Shown in pieces: positions 51,285 through 59,850 of a stretch of 64,000 nucleotides of DNA. The stretch's first letter is position 1. The number at the start of each line of letters is the position of its first letter. Both the position numbers and the translations under genes were made by a program. Source of the stretch: an uncultured Poribacteria bacterium (GTDB lineage Bacteria; Poribacteria; WGA-4E; WGA-3G). The notes under the pieces were generated by a model. That model was given only the letters and a program-made list of their open reading frames with translations. It was not told the DNA's origin and ran no database searches. Where the stretch lies: NCBI GenBank assembly GCA_951813545.1, contig OX638352.1, positions 4,666,835 to 4,730,834 of the forward strand. The letters are read 5' to 3'.

Positions 51285-52223
51285 ATGCCATTAGACTTAT
51301 CACTACTTTTGGAAGCACTCAATTCGGTTACTGCGATTCCTATCATCCCTTTTAAGGGCGACAAGATTGATTACACCGGACACGCCAAAAACGTTGACTA
51401 TTTGATGCGTAACAACTATCTCGATGAAGGGCGGCAGCGGGTCATTGCTATTGCCGGAACAAGTTTGATTCATCACATCAGTGAAACCGAGCAGCTTCGC
51501 CTTATCGACAAAACTGGACAACAGATGGGAGATGATGGTATCCTCATGTCCGGTATTGTCCCCAATCCAATTCGTCAGGCTGGGCAGCTTATTGAGGCAC
51601 AAGCCGAACTTCGTAGACCGCCAGATGTGTATTTGCTCATGCCCTTGACTGGTGTCTCCAGTCCGGAGGGTATTTATCAAGCGTACATGAAATTCGGAGA
51701 AGACTATGGCACTGCCTGCGGTGCGAGGTTTCTCTACTATTTCCGTCAGAAACGCGACATGGCAGCGGTCATCCGTCTCTTAAACGATTCTCCCCATTTC
51801 GTCGGTGTGAAAATAGGGACAGGTGAGAAAGATGTGACACCGCTCGTGGAAGGGATCGGGGACAATGGAATTGTGATGTGGGGCATCGGGGACAGATGTA
51901 CCCGTCCTGCGCAGTTGGGGACGAAAGGGCATACTTCCGGTATTGCGGTTGCCTTTGCCCGCGCTTCCGATGAGATTAACAATGCGCAACGCAAGGGCGA
52001 TTACGAGACCTCAGCACGTATTGAAGCCGACATCGCACCGCTTGAGGAGATCCGTTTCATGAACGAGCGTGTTTATAATTATTCTGCTGTCATTGAGGCG
52101 ATGATCTTAAGCGGTTTTGATGACATCGCTGCTGGGACTGGAGGTCCGTTTAACCCGCGCGTTCCATCAGAAATTCAAGAGCAGCTCCGCGAGGTGGCAC
52201 AAGAATTAAAGCGGTATCATTAG
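51285..52223 (+). CDS. DapA-family aldolase
   Basis: 312-residue TIM barrel of the dihydrodipicolinate synthase/N-acetylneuraminate lyase family. Seen: TAIPIIPFKGDKIDYTGHAKNVDYLM, IAGTSLIHHISETEQLRLIDKTGQ (the usual GTTGE loop altered to GTSLI), YLLMPLTGVSSPEG, FLYYFRQ (Tyr) and FVGVKIGTGE (Schiff-base Lys). The altered glycine-rich loop suggests a substrate other than pyruvate/aspartate semialdehyde. Start has AAGGAGG, 13 bp after the preceding gene. Cytoplasmic; likely another sugar-acid catabolic enzyme. Confidence 0.85.
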   Translation: MPLDLSLLLEALNSVTAIPIIPFKGDKIDYTGHAKNVDYLMRNNYLDEGRQRVIAIAGTSLIHHISETEQLRLIDKTGQQMGDDGILMSGIVPNPIRQAGQLIEAQAELRRPPDVYLLMPLTGVSSPEGIYQAYMKFGEDYGTACGARFLYYFRQKRDMAAVIRLLNDSPHFVGVKIGTGEKDVTPLVEGIGDNGIVMWGIGDRCTRPAQLGTKGHTSGIAVAFARASDEINNAQRKGDYETSARIEADIAPLEEIRFMNERVYNYSAVIEAMILSGFDDIAAGTGGPFNPRVPSEIQEQLREVAQELKRYH

Positions 52224-52360
52224 AAGTCAGGGTTAGGTTGATTTCTGTTTTACATTGTTTCAAATTCCTGTGGAGTGAGTCTACTGTTATATCCATCTAT
52301 AGAACAAGAGTCGGAGATCGCGGTTCCTTCCTATAGGAAGACTGAATACCTCTGGTTGAT

Positions 52361-52389
52361 TTGACAACGGCATTGCTTCATGATACAAT
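52361..52389 (+). promoter_or_regulatory. Sigma-70-type promoter left of the TnpB element
   Basis: TTGACA (52361-52366), 17-bp spacer, TACAAT (52384-52389). About 15 bp before the right end of the TnpB element. Once the element is removed, it would sit directly upstream of rqcH. Confidence 0.7.
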
Positions 52390-52403
52390 AAATACTATTG
52401 GTC

Positions 52404-52560
52404 AAGGCACCCACTGCCTAAAGGCAGGGGCTTGTGCTTCGTCGCAGTTAGCATTTCCGAGGAAACGTCTTACATCTGCTCCACAGAGGGACCACAAGCA
52501 GCCCTCAAAATGTTTATCGCAGCGTTGACATCTCTATCGTGGTGAGAACCACATTCAGGA
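52404..52560 (-). ncRNA. Candidate omega/reRNA of the TnpB element
   Basis: TnpB proteins use a guide RNA transcribed from the 3' part of tnpB through the right end (known mechanism). By analogy it would run to about 52404, with the 52409-52430 hairpin near its 3' end and the guide taken from flanking DNA. The extent is a guess from family layout. Confidence 0.35.
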
Positions 52561-53591
52561 CATGTCCACTGCCTATCAGAAAGAGAAAGATTTTCGTTGT
52601 GGTGTCCACAGTCCGAACACGGCTTACTCGTAGCCGTCCACTGCCCCACTTGAAAGAACTCACGCTTATGTTTTTGACACTTATACTTCAATATCTCAAC
52701 AAACTGGTAGAAGGCGAGATCAGATACTTTGCGTCCCCACAAGCGTTTCATGCCGTCAAGGTTCAGCGTCTCGGTAGCGATGGTATCAAAACGCCTGCAC
52801 AAATCGGTGGCAAGTTTCCAATGCCAATCTTTGCGTTGGTTGGCAACTTTGCGATAGAAACGTGCGAGTTCACGGACAGCCCTCCACCAGTTATTAGAAC
52901 CTTTGACCTTTCGTCTGACGGCTTTATTGAGGGTTCGGAGTTGATTCAAGGATGCTTTCAAGGGTTGTGGGTGTTGTATCTTTTCACCCGTGCTAAGTGT
53001 CAAATATGCGTCTTTCATACCGAAGTCTGCCCCAACGCTTTCACCTGTTGTTGGCAGCGGTTTGAAATCTGTATAGGTTGTTGTGATATAAAGCCAATAA
53101 TCTCCACAACTATCACGCTTAATCGTGATACGTTTAAGCGTGCCGTGCCATTGGCGGTGTTTATGAAACGTATATGGCACTTTATCAAATCGCCATTTAC
53201 CTTTATCCCACTTGCGAAATGTGAGTGTGATACGGTTGTTAGTGAGTTTATACCCAGTTTGTTTAAGAGTGATAGACTTAAACTTATGGCGAGGTTTGAT
53301 ATGGGGTTTACCCCCACGTTTATTAAAGAACCTTTGATACGCATTATCAATGCGTTCCAACTCTGCTTGGATCGCTTGACTCGGCAATGCGTTCCAATGC
53401 GGGTGCGTCGTCTGTTTCAAATCCGTCAGGTGAGCAGACATAGCATTGTAGTTCGCATACGGCAGCCCGTCTTTATACCGCTGACGCTGCCACTTATGGA
53501 AATACGCATGCACTTGCCACATATCATCAAGCAAGTTACCCAAACGGATTGTATTAGATTGCTTACCTATTTTATATTTATACGTTTTCAT
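52470..53591 (-). CDS. tnpB: RNA-guided nuclease TnpB
   Basis: 373 residues. RuvC-like catalytic set: D189 (VGADFGMKD), E274 (ATETLNLDG), D354 (DRDVNAAINIL). Zinc finger C325-x-x-C328 (CSDC) and C344-x-x-C347 (CPEC). The N-terminal RNA/DNA-binding wedge has the expected LTDLKQ and FFNKRGGKPHIKPRHK. All active-site residues are intact, so nuclease function is plausible. The frame on the opposite strand (52539-53630) is a shadow. Likely expressed from its own left-end region. Confidence 0.95.
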   Translation of the reverse strand: MKTYKYKIGKQSNTIRLGNLLDDMWQVHAYFHKWQRQRYKDGLPYANYNAMSAHLTDLKQTTHPHWNALPSQAIQAELERIDNAYQRFFNKRGGKPHIKPRHKFKSITLKQTGYKLTNNRITLTFRKWDKGKWRFDKVPYTFHKHRQWHGTLKRITIKRDSCGDYWLYITTTYTDFKPLPTTGESVGADFGMKDAYLTLSTGEKIQHPQPLKASLNQLRTLNKAVRRKVKGSNNWWRAVRELARFYRKVANQRKDWHWKLATDLCRRFDTIATETLNLDGMKRLWGRKVSDLAFYQFVEILKYKCQKHKREFFQVGQWTATSKPCSDCGHHNENLSLSDRQWTCPECGSHHDRDVNAAINILRAACGPSVEQM

Positions 53592-53830
53592 GGACTATCA
53601 AGTACCAAGTCTTTAACCCCTATACAGTAGGTAGGCTGGCACGTCACCAAGAGGTAACGCTGTATATGCCAGCCAACTTGATACTTTAATTATACTACAT
53701 TTTTAGGCAAAAGTCAAATGTTTTTCTTGACACAAACCTAATGCCCGTCTACATCCCGCAAGCTAAAGCATGGGGGCTTGACGGGAAGATTGATAACGTA
53801 TGTTTGTTTTAATGAAGAGAGATCTCCACA

Positions 53831-55540
53831 ATGTCGTATGATAGTTTAGCACTTCGTCTGGTTGTTGAAGAGTTGCGTGAAGTCCTTTTAGGCAGTACAA
53901 TCCGACACATTGAACAGGCGAACCCCCATACCTTTTCGTTTAAAGTCGGTCGCGCTGCCGAGACGCAGTGGCTTACTTTATCCGCACATTCATTGCATGC
54001 CCGCGCACATCTCACCCAGAAACCTGCGCCGGGGCAAAAGCAATCTTATCTGGCGGATTTCCTCACAACACATCTCAGGCGTGGTACTATTACTGCAATT
54101 GAGCAACTCGGTTGGGATCGGATACTCAAGATAACGGTTCAACCCACTTCCGATGAACCGATACAACCACCCCCCAAAGCGATCATTGCTGAATTTATGG
54201 GTAAGCATAGCAACATTATTCTCATTGATGCCAGCGATGATAGGATTTTGGAAAGTCTCAAGCGCATTGATGAGACAATGAGCCGACACCGAGAGATTTT
54301 ACCCGGTGAAACTTACGTTTTACCGCCACAGCAAGATAAATTAAATCCCTTGACCTTAGACGAATCGGCGTTTATCCAACTATTTGGTGAGCGAGTAGAG
54401 GTGAGTTGGCGACAACTTTTTAACAAAATTGACGGTCTCAGTCCTACTTTAGCGAAAGAGATTATCGCGCGGGCAGCGCAAACAGATCTTTGGAGTGCCT
54501 ATCAGCAAGTAATCGCCTGTTTCGATCCGGGAAACGCTTCACCGCAGCTGCTCATGGATGAAGATGTGCCTCTTGCGGTATCACCTATGCCGTTGCATCA
54601 ATTGCCGGACGCAACCTCTCAAACGTTTGACACGATGAGTGACGCTCTCACTGCCTATTACGATGCAATCACTCTGAATGAGAGTATTGCTTCGGAACGC
54701 CGCTCCCTCACACAGGCGTTGACAAAACAGGAGAACCTGCTCCAACGAAAGGCGGAAGGGCTCCATACTGACCTTGAACGGGCAGAAAAAGCGGATGATT
54801 ACCGTATTCAAGGCGAACTGATTCTCGCTAATTTACATGCTATCACCCGAGGACAGAAACAGGTTGAGCTACAAAACTACTATAGTTCTGAGCTGGAGAT
54901 GTTGTCCATCCCGCTCAATCCGGAGCGAAGCCCTTCCGAAAATGCTCAGGCTTATTTCAAAAGATATACAAAAGCGAAACGGGGGCGTTCGCGTATCCAG
55001 CAGCTCATTTCAGATGTAGAGGCGGATCAGGAAACATTGCGTCTTTATGCGTCCAAGTTAGAAGCCGCCGACACTTTAGAAGCACTACAGCGTCTTCGCA
55101 CGGAGTTTGTCGCGAACGGCTATCTTAAGGCATCGCATCGCGGTAAACAGAAACAGGAGGTCGGCGAAGGGGCTTTCCGAAGATATACCTCCAGCAATGG
55201 ATTCCAGATATATGTTGGACGCAACAGTCAGTCCAATGACCTACTCTTACGTCAGATCGCTAAGCCGCGCGATATGTGGCTTCATGCGAAGCAGATTCAC
55301 GGCTCACATGTTATCATCCGAAACCCGGAGCATCGTCAGGATATTCCGATGCCGACGTTATTACAAGCCGCTCAACTCGCTGCTTACTACAGCAAAGCAC
55401 ATCATGCCAGCAATGTGCCTGTTGATTATACGTGGGCGCGGTATGTTGTGAAGCGGAAAGGCAACGTCGCGGGTTATGTGCATTACACGCGTGAAAAGAC
55501 ACTATATGTTGAGCCTGCTGTGCCAACATCGAAAGGATAG
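53831..55540 (+). CDS. rqcH: RqcH-like NFACT protein (ribosome quality control)
   Basis: 569 residues. N-terminal NFACT-N domain (SLALRLVVEELREVLLGSTIRHIEQANPHTFSFKV, FLTTHLRRGTITAIEQLGWDRIL, AEFMGKHSNIILID, LSPTLAKEII), a long coiled-coil middle (about 290-400), then the NFACT-R domain (FRRYTSSNGFQIYVGRNSQSNDLLLRQIAKPRDMWLHAKQIHGSHVIIR, AAYYSKAHHASNVPVDYTWARYVVKRKG). Adds alanine tails to nascent chains on stalled 50S subunits. The TnpB element stands between it and the only obvious upstream promoter. Confidence 0.93.
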   Translation: MSYDSLALRLVVEELREVLLGSTIRHIEQANPHTFSFKVGRAAETQWLTLSAHSLHARAHLTQKPAPGQKQSYLADFLTTHLRRGTITAIEQLGWDRILKITVQPTSDEPIQPPPKAIIAEFMGKHSNIILIDASDDRILESLKRIDETMSRHREILPGETYVLPPQQDKLNPLTLDESAFIQLFGERVEVSWRQLFNKIDGLSPTLAKEIIARAAQTDLWSAYQQVIACFDPGNASPQLLMDEDVPLAVSPMPLHQLPDATSQTFDTMSDALTAYYDAITLNESIASERRSLTQALTKQENLLQRKAEGLHTDLERAEKADDYRIQGELILANLHAITRGQKQVELQNYYSSELEMLSIPLNPERSPSENAQAYFKRYTKAKRGRSRIQQLISDVEADQETLRLYASKLEAADTLEALQRLRTEFVANGYLKASHRGKQKQEVGEGAFRRYTSSNGFQIYVGRNSQSNDLLLRQIAKPRDMWLHAKQIHGSHVIIRNPEHRQDIPMPTLLQAAQLAAYYSKAHHASNVPVDYTWARYVVKRKGNVAGYVHYTREKTLYVEPAVPTSKG

Positions 55541-55569
55541 AAAGTTTTGTTTTTTGTCGGAGTTATGCT

Positions 55570-55896
55570 ATGATGGAATATAAAGGTTATATGGGGGCTA
55601 TCGACTTCGATCCAGAAATCTACCTTTTCCATGGAACAGTCATTAATACCAGTGACGTGATCACGTTCTATGGAGCATCTGTAACTGAACTTCGCGAAGA
55701 GATGGAAAAATCCGTTGAGGGTTACCTTGAATTCTGCCGAGAACAAGGGATAACACCAGAAAAACCTTTCTCTGGTAAATTCACGATTCAGATGAGCCCC
55801 GAGATGCATTGCAAACTTGCTTTGAATGCTGAGCGGCTCCATTTAGATTTCGATGCCTATCTCCAAAAAATTTTGGAGGATGTCACTTCGGCATAA
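55570..55896 (+). CDS. HicB-family antitoxin-like protein (no HicA partner)
   Basis: 108 residues. MEYKGYMGAIDFDPEIYLFHGTVINTSDVITFYGASVTELREEMEKSVEGYLEFCREQGITPEKPFSGKF is the HicB RNase-H-like fold, followed by a ribbon-helix-helix-like tail (IQMSPEMHCKLALNAERLHLDFDAYLQKILEDV). HicB normally neutralises the HicA RNase encoded next to it; neither neighbour is HicA. So it may be a solitary regulator. Starts 29 bp after rqcH. Confidence 0.85.
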   Translation: MMEYKGYMGAIDFDPEIYLFHGTVINTSDVITFYGASVTELREEMEKSVEGYLEFCREQGITPEKPFSGKFTIQMSPEMHCKLALNAERLHLDFDAYLQKILEDVTSA

Positions 55897-55901
55897 CAGA
55901 T

Positions 55902-55935
55902 GTCGCCCGTACGGGGCTGTTGCGATTTTTTTATG
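55902..55935 (+). terminator. Probable terminator after hicB
   Basis: GATGTCGCCCGTACGGGGCTGT hairpin followed by TTGCGATTTTTTTA. Same GCCCC-TA-GGGGC element as at 41440 and 41492. Confidence 0.55.
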
Positions 55936-56015
55936 GTTTCTGGTTAATCTAATTTGTGCGCTTAAGTTGAACCTACATTATATTGTCTTGCAGATTAACA
56001 TAGGAGGAATTTGTT

Positions 56016-56744
56016 ATGAAACTGGTTAAGGTGTTCGTACTGATTGCTCTGTTTTGTGGCATCAGTCTTTTTTCAGTAGGAATTGCTACAGCCTTAGACG
56101 AATGGGTACATATTGATTTGGAACCCGTTGTCAACACAAAATTGGTTGACCACGAATGGTGGACACTGAACGCTGGGGACAGTACGCTTTCACGTTTGCC
56201 TATTGGTGAGGTCGGCGAATTTGAGGGACCAGATGGAAAGGTAGAGTTTCAAATTATAGACGGTGCCATTGTCATCTTCGGCACCAATGCCGCGAAATGG
56301 CCCAAGGCGGTTAACGATATTGTCATTGGGGGTAAGGCAAAATTCGTCTATTTTTTTCATGCGACCGGGTGGGAACAGAATGGTGTTCCAAGTTACAAAT
56401 TTGTGATGCACTATCGGAGTGGCAAGAAAGAGGAACTTGAGATGATCTCGGGTTTTAACTCCGATGATTGGTGTCACGATGATGCTGCACTCGAAGACGA
56501 TAATTCTGTCTGGGGATGGGTTAAGAAGGAAGGCGGTCCTTGTGGACACGCAGGGTTAATTACCACAAAGTGGGAGAACCCACGACCCGATGATTGGATT
56601 GAGACAATAGATGCCGTCTCTTTGGAATTAGGTTCGGTGCCTGTCATTCCAGCGATTACCTTAGGTGAAGCAACACTCGCAGTTGACCCATCGGCAAAAT
56701 TGGCTGTTACATGGGGTAGCCTGAAAAGTCCACGTGGACTCTAA
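56016..56744 (+). CDS. Secreted protein of unknown function with C-terminal WG-x-[IL]-K tag
   Basis: 242 residues. Signal peptide (VFVLIALFCGISLFSVGIATA), then a beta-rich domain (WVHIDLEPVVNTKLVDHEWWTLNAGDSTLSRLP, VYFFHATGWEQNGVPSYKFVMHYRSGKKEELEM, ETIDAVSLELGSVPVIPAIT) reminiscent of carbohydrate-binding jelly rolls, though no named family is certain. The C-terminus SAKLAVTWGSLKSPRGL carries the tail shared with the LamG protein at 4394-5269 and the TolB-like protein at 22927-23926. Ends just before a strong terminator. Start has GGAGGAA. Confidence 0.8.
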   Translation: MKLVKVFVLIALFCGISLFSVGIATALDEWVHIDLEPVVNTKLVDHEWWTLNAGDSTLSRLPIGEVGEFEGPDGKVEFQIIDGAIVIFGTNAAKWPKAVNDIVIGGKAKFVYFFHATGWEQNGVPSYKFVMHYRSGKKEELEMISGFNSDDWCHDDAALEDDNSVWGWVKKEGGPCGHAGLITTKWENPRPDDWIETIDAVSLELGSVPVIPAITLGEATLAVDPSAKLAVTWGSLKSPRGL

Positions 56745-56766
56745 GAATCGCTTTAACATTAATCGC

Positions 56767-56800
56767 AGGCGAGGTTTTCAACCTCGCCTATTTTTATTTT
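56767..56800 (+). terminator. Rho-independent terminator
   Basis: AGGCGAGGTT-TTC-AACCTCGCCT hairpin followed by ATTTTTATTTT. The stem is the same GGCGAGG core as in the MITE family, here used as a terminator. Confidence 0.85.
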
Positions 56801-56874
56801 TACGCGTTCAAGTAGAGCTCTTTCGCCATTTTTGTCGGAAAGTCGGGAATCGGGGTTCCTTCCTACACAAAAAA

Positions 56875-56903
56875 TTGACTTTACGGGTCGTCTATGCTAT
56901 AAT
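56875..56903 (+). promoter_or_regulatory. Strong sigma-70-type promoter of groEL
   Basis: TTGACT (56875-56880), 17-bp spacer, TATAAT (56898-56903), 75 bp before the start. No CIRCE operator (TTAGCACTC-N9-GAGTGCTAA) is visible between it and the gene. Confidence 0.85.
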
Positions 56904-56978
56904 TATACCAGCGATCTGTAATCGCAACACTTTTTATATCTAACATTGAAACACTAAAATTTATATAGGAGGAATTCA

Positions 56979-58616
56979 ATGCCAGCAAAACAAATTATCT
57001 TTGACGAAGAAGCAAGGGTGGCACTCAAGCGCGGCGCAGATGTGCTTGCCAATGCCGTGAAAGTCACCCTTGGTCCCCGTGGAAGGAATGTTGTCATTCA
57101 AAAATCTTTCGGGGCACCGCTGGTAACATGCGATGGTGTCACCGTCGCAAAAGAAATTGAACTCCCGGACCCATACGAAAATATGGGTGCCCAGCTGCTC
57201 GAATCCATTGCAACGAAAACAAATGATGTTGCTGGAGATGGTACTACTACTGCGACCTTGTTAGGTCAGGAAATTCTTCACGAAGGTCTCAAAAACGTCA
57301 CTGCGGGTGCCGACCCAATGCAGTTGAAAATCGGCATAGACAAAGCCGTGAGCACTGTCGTTGACGCAATCACCGCACAGAGTCGTGCTGTCAATACACA
57401 CGAGGAGGTTTTACAAGTAGCCTCAATCGCAGCCAACGATCCGGCGAATGATAGCAACATCGGTACTATTGTTGCTGAATCTCTTGAAAAAGTTGGAAAC
57501 GACGGTGCTATCACTATTGAGGAAGGGAAAACCTCAGAAACGACCGTTGACATTGTTGAGGGTATGCAGTTCGATCGCGGTTTCCTCTCACCCAACTTCG
57601 TAACTGATGTGCAGGAACAAGTGGTCGAATTTGAGAATCCTTATATTCTTATCAATACCGAGAAAATTACCACAGTGACCGCTCTCGCACCGATTCTGGA
57701 AAAGACGATGCAACTCGGTAGACCCTTGCTTATTATCGCTGAGGATGTTGAAGGAGAGGCACTCTCTACATTAGTAGTGAATACACTTCGTGGCAACCTT
57801 CAAGTTGCCGCTGTTAAAGCCCCCGGTTTCGGTGACCGACGCAAAGAGATGTTGGAAGACATTGCGGTCCTAACGGGTGGTCAAGTCATCTCTGAAGAGA
57901 CCGGCATCCGTTTAGAAAACATTGTTGTTGGTATGCTGGGAACAGCCCGACGTGTCATTGTTGACAAGGATAATACCACAATCGTTGGTGGTAGTGGTGC
58001 CAAAGGTGACGTTGATGGAAGGGTCACACAGATTCGTAGGCAGATAGAAGAGACGACTTCTGAGTATGACCAAGAAAAGTTGGAGGAACGGCTCGCGAAA
58101 CTCGCGGGTGGTGTCGCAGTTGTCAATGTCGGTGCCGCTACAGAAGTAGAAATGAAAGAGAAGAAGGCTCGATTTGAAGATGCCCTCGCCGCAACGCGCG
58201 CTGCAGTCGAAGAAGGCATAGTCCCTGGTGGTGGCACGGCACTTTTACGAGCTGCGTTGGCACTTAACACGTTGGAATTGGAAGGCGACCAGGACACAGG
58301 ACGCAACATTATCCGACGAAGCTTGCTCTCACCTATCCGTGCTATTGCAGAAAATGCGGGTATGGAAGGTTCGGTTGTTGTCGCGAAAGTCCAAGAAGGT
58401 GAAGGCAATTACGGGTTCAACGCTGCGACAAACGAATACGGCGACATGCTTGAAGAAGGGGTTGTTGATCCGACGAAGGTTGTCCGCTCGGCACTACAGA
58501 ATGCCTCCAGTATCGCAGGCTTGTTGTTAACTACGGAAACCCTCATTACAGAAATTGAAGAGCCACCGGATCCAGCTGCTGCCGCTGCTGATCCGCACGC
58601 TGGTCACTTCCATTAG
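56979..58616 (+). CDS. groEL: Chaperonin GroEL
   Basis: 545 residues, full length. Seen: [69 protein letters not shown] (ATP site), [40 protein letters not shown], and [14 protein letters not shown]. Forms the folding cage with GroES. Odd points: groES is not adjacent, and the C-terminus is PHAGHFH (His-rich), not the usual Gly-Gly-Met repeat, recalling GroEL1-type paralogues. Promoter immediately upstream lacks CIRCE. Start has GGAGGAA. Confidence 0.96.
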   Translation: MPAKQIIFDEEARVALKRGADVLANAVKVTLGPRGRNVVIQKSFGAPLVTCDGVTVAKEIELPDPYENMGAQLLESIATKTNDVAGDGTTTATLLGQEILHEGLKNVTAGADPMQLKIGIDKAVSTVVDAITAQSRAVNTHEEVLQVASIAANDPANDSNIGTIVAESLEKVGNDGAITIEEGKTSETTVDIVEGMQFDRGFLSPNFVTDVQEQVVEFENPYILINTEKITTVTALAPILEKTMQLGRPLLIIAEDVEGEALSTLVVNTLRGNLQVAAVKAPGFGDRRKEMLEDIAVLTGGQVISEETGIRLENIVVGMLGTARRVIVDKDNTTIVGGSGAKGDVDGRVTQIRRQIEETTSEYDQEKLEERLAKLAGGVAVVNVGAATEVEMKEKKARFEDALAATRAAVEEGIVPGGGTALLRAALALNTLELEGDQDTGRNIIRRSLLSPIRAIAENAGMEGSVVVAKVQEGEGNYGFNAATNEYGDMLEEGVVDPTKVVRSALQNASSIAGLLLTTETLITEIEEPPDPAAAAADPHAGHFH

Positions 58617-58628
58617 GTTCATTTCTCA

Positions 58629-58655
58629 GTAGGCGCGCTTCCAAAGCGCGTCTAC
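58629..58655 (+). terminator. Hairpin after groEL
   Basis: GTAGGCGCGCTT-CCAA-AGCGCGTCTAC, a near-perfect 11-bp stem, 12 bp beyond the stop codon. The following T-tract is weak. Confidence 0.6.
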
Positions 58656-58678
58656 TTATTACTGCACAACGCTACCTA

Positions 58679-59161
58679 CTATTCTACTTGACGCTGCGGT
58701 TGATACCGTGCCTCCATCCCACTGTCCCAATCACAATCGAGACAAAACATCACTTTCGGTCCTAAATACTGAATGTTTTCGCTTTCACACTCTGGGCATA
58801 TTTTTATCGGCTTTTCCATTTCCTCCCTCACATCGTGTTGGAAAATATTCAGATAGTATATCTTCAACTCACCTGGGTAACGGTGTCCCATCGGACAACG
58901 AATGAGATTGGAGCTATCCTCAGTAAAACGTTCCATTGTTTCCCGAAGAAACGTCAAGCGGTGCTGACAGACGGGACATGGATTAGGGACCAATTCTTTC
59001 ACGATGACCAAATCGGTATCTTCTTGTTGAATAGAGACTGTCAAGGCAAGATGATGCGCGAGTTGCAAATGCGATACGCCTGGGGACCCAAGTTTTTCAG
59101 CGAGTTCCGAAGCAATTTCTGCGTAACTTTGCGGGCTTAGTACCAATTCCGCTGGAATCAT
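58679..59161 (-). CDS. Double zinc-ribbon protein of unknown function
   Basis: 160 residues, not recognised as a named family. C-terminal half has two zinc-binding patterns: CPVC (with CPMGH about 25 residues later) and CPEC...CLDC. The N-terminal part (LVLSPQSYAEIASELAEKLG, SHLQLAHHLALTVSIQQED) is helical. The CPVCQHRLTFLRETMERF region slightly resembles CpXC-type domains. No signal peptide. Convergent with groEL. Confidence 0.6.
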   Translation of the reverse strand: MIPAELVLSPQSYAEIASELAEKLGSPGVSHLQLAHHLALTVSIQQEDTDLVIVKELVPNPCPVCQHRLTFLRETMERFTEDSSNLIRCPMGHRYPGELKIYYLNIFQHDVREEMEKPIKICPECESENIQYLGPKVMFCLDCDWDSGMEARYQPQRQVE

Positions 59162-59247
59162 CGTTCCGCCCTTTAAACTGGAGAGAAGCCGATAGATGCG
59201 TTCTAAAATGGGCAGCCACCCCCTATAATTTCATAGTGGAAAGAGAA

Positions 59248-59628
59248 CTAAACTGTCCTGCCCTCAGCCGGTTCAGAAGCCAAAGGTGTTGCACTATTCC
59301 GGGCGAGTGGTGATGATGATACACCTCTCTGGGAGCGGTAAGCGTCAGCGGGTTGGTTTCGGATCAAAATCAGGTCCTCCCCATCACGCTCAATGATATC
59401 GTTCTGCATTAACGTAATTTCAAACTTTCGCATACTGGTCATAAAGTTGATGGTGACGCGTGCTGATGCTTCCAACTTAATCTGCCAGCCTGTTTCCGTT
59501 TTGGTACGAGTGAACCGATCGCTAATATCAAGAGACTGCATTTGCGCCGCGTTGATAATTACGCCGCTTGTTGCTTCGGTCTGATCTTCGGTTTCGACAA
59601 CGTTCTCGTTATTATTTTGTTCCGCCAT
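59248..59628 (-). CDS. Small hypothetical protein
   Basis: 126 residues from the ATG at 59628 (GGAG 8 nt upstream; a GTG at 59640 is less likely). An acidic, disordered N-terminus (EQNNNENVVETEDQTEATSG) precedes a compact central part (RFTRTKTETGWQIKLEASARVTINFMTSMRKFEITLMQNDIIERDGEDLILIRNQ) and a low-complexity Ser/Ala tail. No family recognised. A good promoter lies just upstream (59666-59695), supporting a real gene. Confidence 0.6.
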   Translation of the reverse strand: MAEQNNNENVVETEDQTEATSGVIINAAQMQSLDISDRFTRTKTETGWQIKLEASARVTINFMTSMRKFEITLMQNDIIERDGEDLILIRNQPADAYRSQRGVSSSPLARNSATPLASEPAEGRTV

Positions 59629-59665
59629 GTTCTGCTCCACCTCATATAAGATATGAATTGAGCAT

Positions 59666-59695
59666 ATTTTAGCATAGAGGATCTTCTATTGTCAA
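59666..59695 (-). promoter_or_regulatory. Sigma-70-type promoter for the 59628 gene
   Basis: Minus strand TTGACA (59690-59695), 18-bp spacer, TAAAAT (59666-59671). Confidence 0.72.
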
Positions 59696-59794
59696 AACTA
59701 TTTTTTTATTTTCGCAATAATATATTCATGTGGTGGTCAGCAAGCATCGTGAGGCTAAAATTGGAGTTCGCTCCTACAGAAGCGGAAAATCCGG

Positions 59795-59824
59795 TTGACA
59801 TCAATCCCTGAATTGGACTATAAT
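59795..59824 (+). promoter_or_regulatory. Sigma-70-type promoter for the VWA gene
   Basis: TTGACA (59795-59800), 18-bp spacer, TATAAT (59819-59824). Its predicted start of transcription is near 59831, which rules out the GTG at 59830 as start codon and favours the ATG at 59851. Confidence 0.8.
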
Positions 59825-59850
59825 ATGTTGTGAAAGGACTGAAACCAGAT

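Larger units (their letters stand above)
52404..53788 (-). mobile_element. IS200/IS605-type element carrying tnpB only
   Basis: Palindromic ends typical of the family: CCCACTGCC-TAAA-GGCAGGGG (52409-52430) near the tnpB 3' end and CCCGCAAGC...GGCTTGACGGG (53755-53785) near its 5' side. A further hairpin GGCTGGCA/TGCCAGCC (53634-53674) precedes tnpB. No TnpA transposase is present, so movement would need one in trans. Exact ends were judged by eye. Confidence 0.75.

Noticed and set aside
52539-53630. 363-residue ORF on the plus strand
   Set aside because: Exactly antisense to tnpB, whose catalytic residues and zinc finger are intact; the plus-strand translation has no domain character.
56745-56978. 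CIRCE operator before groEL
   Set aside because: No TTAGCACTC-N9-GAGTGCTAA in the leader.
57881-58408. 175-residue minus-strand ORF
   Set aside because: Antisense to groEL and built of Ser/Pro/Ala/Thr runs; groEL is certain.
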